64,000 nucleotides of DNA from an uncultured Psychroserpens sp. GTDB taxonomy: Bacteria; Bacteroidota; Bacteroidia; Flavobacteriales; Flavobacteriaceae. Under the pieces are notes generated by a model, which was not told the DNA's origin, ran no database searches, and saw only the letters and a list, made by a program, of their open reading frames with translations. This document shows positions 56,528 to 64,000 of the stretch, in pieces (the stretch's first letter is position 1; the number at the start of each line of letters is the position of its first letter). The position numbers and the translations under genes were made by a program. Where the stretch lies: NCBI RefSeq assembly GCF_947492715.1, contig NZ_CANLNS010000002.1, positions 186,001-250,000 on the forward strand, written 5' to 3'.

Positions 56528-57463
56528 TTATATATTTTTTAATTTTTCTAAAATTTCGGGAATCTTTCTTATGGCAGCAATCTCTTTGTATTTACTTCTA
56601 AAATCATCAGCAGGTACACCAAAATAACTTTTATGTCCTTCCAATGATTTGCTTACTCCCGCCTTAGCTGAAATAACTGCTTTTTTTCCGATAGTAATAC
56701 CACTTGTTATACCCACTTGTCCCCAAATAGTAACTTCATCTTCTATAATCACGCATCCAGCGATACCAACCTGAGAAGCTATTAAGCATTTTTTGCCTAT
56801 AACTGTATCATGTCCAACCTGAATTTGATTATCCAATTTAGACCCTTCACCAATAGTTGTATCGGCAGTTACACCTTTATCAATGGTACAAAGTGCTCCA
56901 ATATCAACATTATCTTCTATAACTACGCGCCCACCAGATTTTAGTTGGTCAAAGCCTTCTGGTCTATTTTTATAATAAAATGCGCTCGCGCCTAAAATAG
57001 CTCCAGCATGGATAGTAACATTATTTCCAATAACAGTATCATCATAAATACTAACGTTTGAATGAATAGTACAATTATTACCTATGGTGACATTATTACC
57101 TATAAAACAATTAGGCTGTATTACTGTATTCTCTCCGATAATAGCGGATTCTGAAATAGAAACATGAGCCCTTTTAAACGGTTTGAAATGTAATGTTAGT
57201 TTATTAAAATCTCTAAAAGGATCATCACTAATTAAAAGTGCTTTTCCTTCTGGGCAATCAACTTTTTTATTAATTAATACAACAGTAGCATTTGATTCTA
57301 AAGCCTTATCATAATATTTTGGATGATCAACGAAAACAATATCACCAGCTTCGACAACGTGAATTTCGTTCATACCCAAAACAGGGAAGTTGTCTGCACC
57401 AACATAATCTGCATCTATTAAATGTGCAATGTCTTTAAGTGTATGTGGTTTTGGAAATTTCAT
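56528..57463 (-). CDS. LpxD-like hexapeptide acyltransferase (second copy)
   Basis: A 311-residue left-handed beta helix protein with hexapeptide repeats ([21 protein letters not shown]). The acceptor His is likely in [11 protein letters not shown]. It resembles UDP-3-O-acylglucosamine N-acyltransferase, but a separate full-length lpxD is present in the same cluster (60295-61323), so this may act on another sugar nucleotide. It begins 3 bp downstream of efp and ends next to the NTF2-like gene. Confidence 0.8.
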   Translation of the reverse strand: MKFPKPHTLKDIAHLIDADYVGADNFPVLGMNEIHVVEAGDIVFVDHPKYYDKALESNATVVLINKKVDCPEGKALLISDDPFRDFNKLTLHFKPFKRAHVSISESAIIGENTVIQPNCFIGNNVTIGNNCTIHSNVSIYDDTVIGNNVTIHAGAILGASAFYYKNRPEGFDQLKSGGRVVIEDNVDIGALCTIDKGVTADTTIGEGSKLDNQIQVGHDTVIGKKCLIASQVGIAGCVIIEDEVTIWGQVGITSGITIGKKAVISAKAGVSKSLEGHKSYFGVPADDFRSKYKEIAAIRKIPEILEKLKNI

Positions 57464-57466
57464 TAA

Positions 57467-58033
57467 TTATTCCTTGATACGTTCTTTATACGTTCCTTTA
57501 GCCGTTTCAACCTTAATCTTGTCTCCTTCATTAATGAATAAAGGAACATTAACCGTAGCTCCAGATTCAACAGTAGCAGGTTTAGTTGCATTTGTAGCTG
57601 TATTACCTTTTACACCTGGTTCAGTTGCTGTTACCTCAAGAATAACACTGGCAGGCATATCTACTGAAAGTGGCATATCGTCCTCTGTATTGATTAAAAC
57701 AGTTACAATTTCACCTTCTTTCATTAAATCTGGTCTATCGAGTGCAGCTTCTAGTAAACGAATTTGAGAGTAATCTGCTTCATTCATAAAATGATAAAAC
57801 TCTCCATCATTATATAGGTATTGAAACTTATGAGTTTCTACACGTACGTCTTCAATTTTATGTCCAGCCGAAAATGTATTATCAATAACTTTTCCTGTTG
57901 TGACACTCTTTAGTTTCGTTCTTACAAAAGCAGGGCCTTTACCTGGTTTAACGTGTAAAAACTCAATAATTTTAAAGATATCATGGTTATATCTAATGCA
58001 TAATCCGTTTCGTATATCTGATGTACTTGCCAT
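57467..58033 (-). CDS. efp: Translation elongation factor P
   Basis: A 188-residue EF-P, all three beta-barrel domains. The tip loop HVKPGKGPAFVRTKLK carries Lys, the residue modified in many bacteria. ETHKFQYLY and the C-terminal GDKIKVETAKGTYKERIKE are standard. It relieves stalling at polyproline stretches. Confidence 0.97.
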   Translation of the reverse strand: MASTSDIRNGLCIRYNHDIFKIIEFLHVKPGKGPAFVRTKLKSVTTGKVIDNTFSAGHKIEDVRVETHKFQYLYNDGEFYHFMNEADYSQIRLLEAALDRPDLMKEGEIVTVLINTEDDMPLSVDMPASVILEVTATEPGVKGNTATNATKPATVESGATVNVPLFINEGDKIKVETAKGTYKERIKE

Positions 58034-58114
58034 ATGTTTTTATTTAATAATTTATTAGTTGTTTTAAAAGTGCTATTTACTTTAAAACTTATCGTTTAGT
58101 TTTCAAAGCCTATC

Positions 58115-58900
58115 TTAATTTGATTTAAAATAGCCCTTCATGATTCCACGATGAGAATTCTTTATAAATTGTAGAATTTCATCTCTTTCAGGTGTTGCTT
58201 GCATTTCGGCTTCAATTAAGTCTGAGGCCTGAGAATTATTGTAGTTTTTTTGATATAAGATGCGGTAAATATCTTGAATTTCTCTAATTTTTTCAGTAGA
58301 AAATCCACGTCGTCTTAAACCAACAGAATTAATACCAACATATGATAAAGGTTCTCTAGCCGCTTTTACAAAAGGAGGTACATCTTTTCTTACTAACGAA
58401 CCTCCAGTTACAAATGCATGATTTCCTATGGAACAAAATTGGTGTACTGCAGTCATTCCTGCTAACACCACAAAATCACCTACAGTAATATGACCAGCAA
58501 GTGTACTATTATTAGAAAATATGCAATTATTTCCAACAACACAATCGTGTGCAACATGGCAATAAGCCATAATAAGGCAATTATTCCCTATGACCGTTTT
58601 CATTCTGTCTGTTGTTCCTCTGTTGATTGTAACGCACTCTCTTATTGTAACATTATCTCCAATAATGGTAAGTGTATCTTCATCATTATATTTTAAATCT
58701 TGTGGCACTGCAGAAATCACAGATCCTGGGAATATATTGCAATTTTTACCGATGCGTGCACCTTCCATAATGGTTACATTACTTCCTATCCATGTTCCCT
58801 CACCAATGGTAACGTTACTATAAATAGTTGTAAACGGTTCGATAACTACATTCTTGGCGATTTTTGCTCCAGGATGTACGTATGCTAAAGGTTGGTTCAT
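58115..58900 (-). CDS. lpxA: Acyl-ACP--UDP-N-acetylglucosamine O-acyltransferase
   Basis: A 261-residue LpxA. Hexapeptide coils begin at YVHPGAKIAKNVVIEP; the catalytic His is in CHVAHDCVVGNN; INRGTTDRMKTVIGNN and the C-terminal helical domain (RRRGFSTEKIREIQDIYR) are family-typical. It starts lipid A synthesis. It begins 1 bp downstream of the lpxC/fabZ stop. Confidence 0.97.
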   Translation of the reverse strand: MNQPLAYVHPGAKIAKNVVIEPFTTIYSNVTIGEGTWIGSNVTIMEGARIGKNCNIFPGSVISAVPQDLKYNDEDTLTIIGDNVTIRECVTINRGTTDRMKTVIGNNCLIMAYCHVAHDCVVGNNCIFSNNSTLAGHITVGDFVVLAGMTAVHQFCSIGNHAFVTGGSLVRKDVPPFVKAAREPLSYVGINSVGLRRRGFSTEKIREIQDIYRILYQKNYNNSQASDLIEAEMQATPERDEILQFIKNSHRGIMKGYFKSN

Positions 58901-58901
58901 T

Positions 58902-60308
58902 TTATTTTACTTTTGAAATTTGTGCCATCAACTCTGCTTCGGCGCACAGTTTTCCATTGGCATAAGCGTACCCTTGCATATGGCATATACCACGGCGAAT
59001 AGGAGTAATTAAATCACACTTAAAGATTAAAGTATCGCCAGGAACGACTTTTTGTTTGAATTTTACCTTATCTATTTTCATAAAGAATGTTAGGTAATTT
59101 TCAGGATCTGGAACTGTACTTAACACTAAGATCCCTCCTGTCTGAGCCATTGCTTCAACGATTAAAACACCAGGCATTACTGGAGCTCCAGGGAAGTGTC
59201 CTTTAAAGAACTCTTCATTCATTGTTACATTTTTTACTCCAATCACATGAGAATCTGATAACTCAAATACCTTATCTAGTAGTAAAAACGGCTGCCTATG
59301 AGGTAACATATCCATGATTTGGTTGACATTCATAAGAGGCTCCTGATTCAAATCTATTTGAGGCACATTATTACGACGCTCGTTTTTAATCACCTTAGAT
59401 AATTTCTTTGCGAACTGTGTATTAATGAAATGCCCTGGTTTATTAGCGATAACTTTTCCTCGTATTCTTGTACCTACAAGTGCGAGATCACCAACAACAT
59501 CAAGAAGTTTATGTCTAGCCGCTTCATTTGGATGATGAAGTGTTAAATTATCTAAGATTCCATTAGGTTTTATTGAAAGCGAATCTTTATTAAATGCTAT
59601 CTTAAGTTTTTCTGTTGTTTCGGCTGATAATTCCTTATCCACATAAACGATTGCATTATTAAGATCACCTCCTTTTATGAGTCCGTGTTCCAATAATGTT
59701 TCTAGTTCATGTAAAAAACTAAAAGTTCTAGAGTCTGAAATATCATTTTTAAAATCAGTGATATGATTCAGCGTTGCATTTTGAGTCCCTAAAACTTTCG
59801 TGCCAAAATCGACCATTGTAGTCACTTGATATTCTTTGGCAGGCATTACAATAACTTCACTACCTGATTCTTCATCAGAATAAGAAATCACATCAGAGAC
59901 CACATACTCTTCTCTAAAATCATCCTGTTCAACAATGCCTGATTTTTCTAGGGCTTCAACGAAGAATTTTGAAGACCCATCCATAATTGGAGGCTCCGAT
60001 GCATTAAGTTCAATAATTGCATTATCAATATCCAAACCTACTAAAGCGGCAAGAACATGTTCTGAAGTTTGGATTGTTACTCCATTCTTTTCCAGACATG
60101 TTCCACGTTGTGTATTAGTAACGTAATTGGCGTCAGCCTCAATAATTGGTGAACCTTCTAAATCGACTCTCTTAAATGAGAACCCGTTATTTACTGGAGC
60201 AGGGCAAAACGTTAATGTTACGTCTTTTCCTGTATGCAGACCAACACCAGTTAAAGAAATTTCTTTCCCTATTGTTTTCTGTTTAACGTCTGTTTTAATT
60301 ATTGCCAT
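58902..60308 (-). CDS. lpxC: Bifunctional UDP-3-O-acyl-N-acetylglucosamine deacetylase / 3-hydroxyacyl-ACP dehydratase
   Basis: A 468-residue LpxC-FabZ fusion typical of Bacteroidota. Residues 1-~310 are the zinc deacetylase ([37 protein letters not shown]). Residues ~320-468 are the FabZ hotdog with [13 protein letters not shown], the catalytic His/Glu in [19 protein letters not shown]. It joins the committed lipid A step with acyl-chain supply. Its start overlaps the lpxD stop by 14 bp. Confidence 0.97.
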   Translation of the reverse strand: MAIIKTDVKQKTIGKEISLTGVGLHTGKDVTLTFCPAPVNNGFSFKRVDLEGSPIIEADANYVTNTQRGTCLEKNGVTIQTSEHVLAALVGLDIDNAIIELNASEPPIMDGSSKFFVEALEKSGIVEQDDFREEYVVSDVISYSDEESGSEVIVMPAKEYQVTTMVDFGTKVLGTQNATLNHITDFKNDISDSRTFSFLHELETLLEHGLIKGGDLNNAIVYVDKELSAETTEKLKIAFNKDSLSIKPNGILDNLTLHHPNEAARHKLLDVVGDLALVGTRIRGKVIANKPGHFINTQFAKKLSKVIKNERRNNVPQIDLNQEPLMNVNQIMDMLPHRQPFLLLDKVFELSDSHVIGVKNVTMNEEFFKGHFPGAPVMPGVLIVEAMAQTGGILVLSTVPDPENYLTFFMKIDKVKFKQKVVPGDTLIFKCDLITPIRRGICHMQGYAYANGKLCAEAELMAQISKVK

Positions 60309-61323
60309 TTACTTTTTTTTCTAAATCGTTTATCATTTTAACAATCTTTGGTAAATTTTTAAAATACACATAGGATTTGTTCCAATCGCCATAAGTAAAG
60401 GATGGGGAACCTTGAAGCACCTCATTATCTTTTACGTGTCTCCCAATTCCAGATTGTGCCTGTACTCTTACATTATTACCAATAGTAATATGTCCTGCAA
60501 TACCAACTTGTCCACCTATCTGGCAGTTCTCCCCTATTTTAGAAGATCCCGCGATTCCGGTTTGCGCTGCGATTACTGTATTTCTTCCAATTTCTACATT
60601 ATGAGCAATTTGAATTTGATTATCCAGTTTTACGCCTCGGCGTATTATCGTAGATCCTAAAGTTGCTCTATCAATTGTGGTAGCTGCACCAACATCGACA
60701 TGATCTTCAATAATCACATTTCCTGTTTGTGGCACTTTACTATACTCTCCATTTTCATCTGGAACAAAACCAAAACCATCAGCTCCAATAATAACACCTG
60801 CATTAATCACACACTGGTTACCAATTATTGATTCTGAATATATTTTAGCTCCCGAAAAAACAATAGTATTATTTCCAATGCTAACATTATCACCTATATA
60901 AGTGTTTGGAAAAATTTTCACGTTTTGCCCAATACTTACATTATCTCCAATGTAACTAAATGCCCCAACGTAAATATCATCACCTAGCGAAGCAGATTCT
61001 GAAATAAATGTTGGTTGTTCAATACCATGTTTATTGAGTTTTACCTGATTATAATATTCTAAAAGTTTTGAAAAAGACTTGTAGGCATCGTCAACCTTTA
61101 TAAGCGTTGTTGTAATTTCATTTTCTGGTTCAAACGTTTTATTTACAATTGTAATAGACGCTTTAGTAGAATATATATACGACTTATACTTTGGGTTTGC
61201 CAAAAAGGTCAAAGAGCCTTCTGTACCTTCTTCAATTTTTGAAAGTTTAGAAACCTCTACCTCAGGATCTCCTACGATATCGCCTTCTAAAATTCCAGCT
61301 ATTTGTTGTGCTGTAAAGTTCAT
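60295..61323 (-). CDS. lpxD: UDP-3-O-(3-hydroxyacyl)glucosamine N-acyltransferase
   Basis: A 342-residue LpxD: N-terminal uridine-binding domain ([16 protein letters not shown], then LTFLANPKY), central hexapeptide coil, acceptor His in [18 protein letters not shown], and a short C-terminal helix. It adds the second acyl chain in lipid A synthesis. First gene of the lpx-efp run; 31 bp separate it from the HD-domain gene. Confidence 0.96.
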   Translation of the reverse strand: MNFTAQQIAGILEGDIVGDPEVEVSKLSKIEEGTEGSLTFLANPKYKSYIYSTKASITIVNKTFEPENEITTTLIKVDDAYKSFSKLLEYYNQVKLNKHGIEQPTFISESASLGDDIYVGAFSYIGDNVSIGQNVKIFPNTYIGDNVSIGNNTIVFSGAKIYSESIIGNQCVINAGVIIGADGFGFVPDENGEYSKVPQTGNVIIEDHVDVGAATTIDRATLGSTIIRRGVKLDNQIQIAHNVEIGRNTVIAAQTGIAGSSKIGENCQIGGQVGIAGHITIGNNVRVQAQSGIGRHVKDNEVLQGSPSFTYGDWNKSYVYFKNLPKIVKMINDLEKKVNGNN

Positions 61324-61354
61324 TCTCGCAAAAATATGAAAAATGTCTTAAAGT

Positions 61355-62575
61355 TTATTTAGGATAACAGATATAATATTTAGTTACAGGTTTTGACAGT
61401 GCTTTTATACTAAATTGATCTGAAGCTTTTGTGATATCTACAACTTTACCTGTTTTCTGTAAAATCTTTATATTTTGATTTTTAGATTGATAAGCCTGAT
61501 TTGATATTTCATTAATAAACACGAAGTACTCGGCATCTTTTTCTGAAATATTATACGTCTCAACAAGTTTATTAATGTGCTTACTAAGCGTTGAAGGTTT
61601 TATTGGTTTATTTTTTAATTTTATTTTCAATAAATCCCTATTAATAATCATGTCACAAAGATTTTTTAAAATAAAATCATCATGATATTGCCACTGCTTC
61701 ATAGCCCAAACGATATCAGAATCATCCAATCGCGAAAACGTATCTAAAGTATCGTCATTAAAATTGTCGGCTGTTATTTCATTATTAAGAAAATAAGACA
61801 AGGCCTCACTAGCTTTAAGTTGCACTCCAGAATTACTAAGTTCTTTTGCACGTTTTAAAACACGTACCAAGAGCTGTTCGGCTACTAAACCTGTTTTGTG
61901 CAAATACACCTGCCAATACATAAATCGTCTTGCAACTAAAAATTTCTCTACACTATATATTCCTTTTTCTTCTACTACCAATCTATCATCAACAACATTG
62001 AGCATCGTTATGAGGCGCTCACTATTTACGTTACCTTCTGCAACACCTGTGTAAAAACTATCACGTTTTAAATAATCGGCACGATCCATATCAAACTGAC
62101 TAGAAATGAGCTCGCATAAAAATGGGCGTTCATACTTTCCTTCAAAAATTTGGATCGCTAGCGTTAAACTTCCGTTAAATTCTTCGTTGAGTTTTTCCAT
62201 GAAACGTTTAGAAATGTCCTCATGAGAAATGCCATTTACGATACTATGTTCCATGGCATGGGAAAACGGACCATGACCAATATCATGCAATAATATAGCT
62301 ACATAAAGTGCTTTTTCTTCTTCTTTGGAAATGCCAACCCCTTTAAAACGAAGGACATTAACCGCTTTTTGCATTAAATACATACATCCCATAGCATGAT
62401 GAAAACGAGTATGATGAGCTCCTGGATAAACAAGATAAGATAAACCCATTTGAGAAATTCGTCTTAGTCTTTGGAAGTATCGATGTTCGATTAAATCAAA
62501 AATTAGCGAGTTAGGAATCGTAATAAATCCGTAAATTGGGTCGTTAAAGATTTTAAGTTTGTTGTTTGTCTTCAA
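61355..62575 (-). CDS. HD domain-containing phosphohydrolase
   Basis: A 406-residue dGTPase/SAMHD1-like HD protein. Metal ligands: RFHHAMGC and LLHDIGHGPFSHAMEH (HD pair) plus an Asp near SQFDMDRADYLKRDS. YYTG-like FYTGVAEG and the C-terminal helical half fit the deoxynucleotide triphosphohydrolase-like group found beside lpxD in many Bacteroidota. The substrate is unknown. Its gene is divergent from porX with only 35 bp between. Confidence 0.9.
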   Translation of the reverse strand: MKTNNKLKIFNDPIYGFITIPNSLIFDLIEHRYFQRLRRISQMGLSYLVYPGAHHTRFHHAMGCMYLMQKAVNVLRFKGVGISKEEEKALYVAILLHDIGHGPFSHAMEHSIVNGISHEDISKRFMEKLNEEFNGSLTLAIQIFEGKYERPFLCELISSQFDMDRADYLKRDSFYTGVAEGNVNSERLITMLNVVDDRLVVEEKGIYSVEKFLVARRFMYWQVYLHKTGLVAEQLLVRVLKRAKELSNSGVQLKASEALSYFLNNEITADNFNDDTLDTFSRLDDSDIVWAMKQWQYHDDFILKNLCDMIINRDLLKIKLKNKPIKPSTLSKHINKLVETYNISEKDAEYFVFINEISNQAYQSKNQNIKILQKTGKVVDITKASDQFSIKALSKPVTKYYICYPK

Positions 62576-62610
62576 ACTATGACTTTTACATTAATATTAA
62601 ACAAATATAC

Positions 62611-64000
62611 ATGAACACTATAAATATTCTTTGGGTAGATGATGAAATCGACCTTTTAAAACCTCATATCATTTTTTTAGAACAAAAACAATATAAGGTT
62701 ACTACTTGTCAGAGCGGCACTGAAGCTATCGAAATTATTGACGATACAAACTTTGATATTGTATTTCTTGATGAGAACATGCCTGGCCTAACAGGTCTTG
62801 AAACCCTTCATGAAATTAAGGAAAGACGCGCTAATCTTCCTGTAGTCATGATCACTAAAAGTGAGGAAGAATATATCATGGAAGAAGCTATTGGAAATAA
62901 AATAGCCGATTATTTAATTAAACCTGTTAATCCGAATCAGATTTTACTCAGTTTAAAAAAGAACTTAGATCATTCTAGGCTCATTTCAGAAAAGACAACC
63001 TCCAATTACCAACAAGAGTTTAGAAAGATTGCTATGGATCTATCTATGGTAAACACTTTCGAAGAATGGAGTGACCTATATCAGAAACTAATTTATTGGG
63101 AATTACAACTTGAAGATATAGAAGACATTGGCATGACCGAAATATTAGAGTCTCAAAAAAACGAGGCCAATGTACAATTTGGAAAATTTATTGATAAAAA
63201 TTATCCGTCTTGGTTTGACCACAATGCTGATGCGCCTACACTTTCTCATGATTTATTTAAAGAGAAGGTCGTACCAGAGTTAAGTAAAAATCAGCCAACA
63301 CTTTTAATTGTGATTGACAATTTGCGTTATGACCAATGGAAAGCATTTGAACCTATTGTAAATAATTATTACAAAAAAGATTCTGAGACTCCTTTTTATA
63401 GTATTCTACCTACTGCAACTCAATATGCAAGAAACGCTATCTTTTCGGGTTTAATGCCAGCCGATATGGAAAAGTTACATCCAAAACTTTGGAAGAATGA
63501 TATTGATGAAGGTGGAAAGAATATGCATGAAGCCGAATTTTTAGAAGGACAATTAAAGCGATTAGGCTTACAACATCTAAAAACAGAATATCATAAAATC
63601 ACGAATTTGAGATCAGGTAAAAAGCTGGTAGAGAATTTTAAAACTTTAAAGGATAACGACTTATCAGTTATCGTTTATAATTTTGTAGATATGTTATCAC
63701 ATTCAAAAACGGAAATGGATGTGGTAAAAGAACTGGCCTCAAACGACAAAGCCTATCGTTCATTGACTGTGAGTTGGTTTAAAAACTCACCACTATTAGA
63801 AATGATTCAGCAGGCGCAAAACTTAGGCTTCAAGCTCATTTTAACAACAGATCACGGAACGATTAATGTAAAAAACCCATCAAAAGTTATTGGAGATCGT
63901 GATACGAGTTTAAACTTGCGCTATAAAACAGGGCGCAGTCTCACTTATGAAGAACGTGAAGTTTTAGTGGCAAAAGACCCAAAGTCTATTCACTTACCGG
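62611..64000 (+). CDS. porX: T9SS response regulator PorX, 5' part
   Basis: The frame runs off the window; 463 residues are visible. Residues 1-~120 are a receiver domain: acidic WVDDE, phospho-acceptor Asp54 in IVFLDENMPGL, Thr82 and Lys104. Residues ~200 onward are a PglZ-type alkaline-phosphatase-like domain (LLIVIDNLRYDQWKA, then SILPTATQYARNAIFSGLMP, then LTTDHGTINV), the architecture of PorX. With PorY it regulates type IX secretion and gliding. It starts at ATG 62611, right after a divergent HD-domain gene. Confidence 0.93.
   Translation, partial: MNTINILWVDDEIDLLKPHIIFLEQKQYKVTTCQSGTEAIEIIDDTNFDIVFLDENMPGLTGLETLHEIKERRANLPVVMITKSEEEYIMEEAIGNKIADYLIKPVNPNQILLSLKKNLDHSRLISEKTTSNYQQEFRKIAMDLSMVNTFEEWSDLYQKLIYWELQLEDIEDIGMTEILESQKNEANVQFGKFIDKNYPSWFDHNADAPTLSHDLFKEKVVPELSKNQPTLLIVIDNLRYDQWKAFEPIVNNYYKKDSETPFYSILPTATQYARNAIFSGLMPADMEKLHPKLWKNDIDEGGKNMHEAEFLEGQLKRLGLQHLKTEYHKITNLRSGKKLVENFKTLKDNDLSVIVYNFVDMLSHSKTEMDVVKELASNDKAYRSLTVSWFKNSPLLEMIQQAQNLGFKLILTTDHGTINVKNPSKVIGDRDTSLNLRYKTGRSLTYEEREVLVAKDPKSIHLP

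Overview
The window looks like chromosome from a member of the Flavobacteriaceae (phylum Bacteroidota). Evidence: AT-rich DNA, no Shine-Dalgarno-like leaders, several TAnnTTTG-type promoter elements, type IX secretion (T9SS) sorting domains and the T9SS regulator PorX, families typical of the phylum (DUF6090, the HExxHxxGxxH metalloprotease with flanking DUFs, M16 lipoprotein, TamB), and the order lpxD - lpxC/fabZ - lpxA - efp. The genus cannot be fixed from sequence alone. No rRNA, tRNA, CRISPR array or intact insertion sequence was seen.

Bases 1-6500 form an accessory region. It holds the end of an acyltransferase, a serine beta-lactamase-like lipoprotein, a membrane-anchored HNH protein, and a compact three-gene cassette: a DUF6932-type minimal nucleotidyltransferase, an XRE-type helix-turn-helix protein, and a KGGVGR-variant ParA/MinD-like ATPase fused to TPR repeats. 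The cassette is preceded by a good Bacteroidota promoter embedded in repeated AACACA/TGTGTT dyads and by a large imperfect inverted repeat. It is followed by about 1.07 kb with no gene, packed with long imperfect stem-loops and a ~93-bp tandem repeat. This is the best candidate here for an undescribed (possibly defence or toxin-antitoxin) system.

Bases 6500-25100 are mixed housekeeping and envelope genes: methyltransferase, lipase, S41-type peptidase with TPRs, DUF6090 protein, zinc metalloprotease, OmpA lipoprotein, a frameshifted T9SS-protein remnant, DUF3817 protein plus MscS channel, thioesterase, intradiol-dioxygenase-like lipoprotein, DUF72 protein, a TetR regulator and an SDR enzyme sharing an operator, and a sodium/solute symporter. 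Bases 25100-34600 carry a BadF-type sugar kinase, gap and pfkA (glycolysis), a giant TamB-like protein and tsaD. Bases 34600-38400 contain a LytTR regulator and an S41 peptidase lying between a TruA-family gene and an eroded second copy of it.

Bases 40400-47700 are a complete histidine operon in the order hisG-D-C-B-H-A-F-IE on the minus strand. It is headed by a leader peptide containing HHHHFH and an attenuator terminator. The rest (47700-64000) carries an SH3-like secreted protein, a prohibitin, a VWA-like membrane protein, fabG, an M16 peptidase, sucD, an NTF2-like protein, a second LpxD-like acyltransferase, efp, the lipid A genes lpxA, lpxC/fabZ and lpxD, an HD-domain phosphohydrolase and the start of porX.
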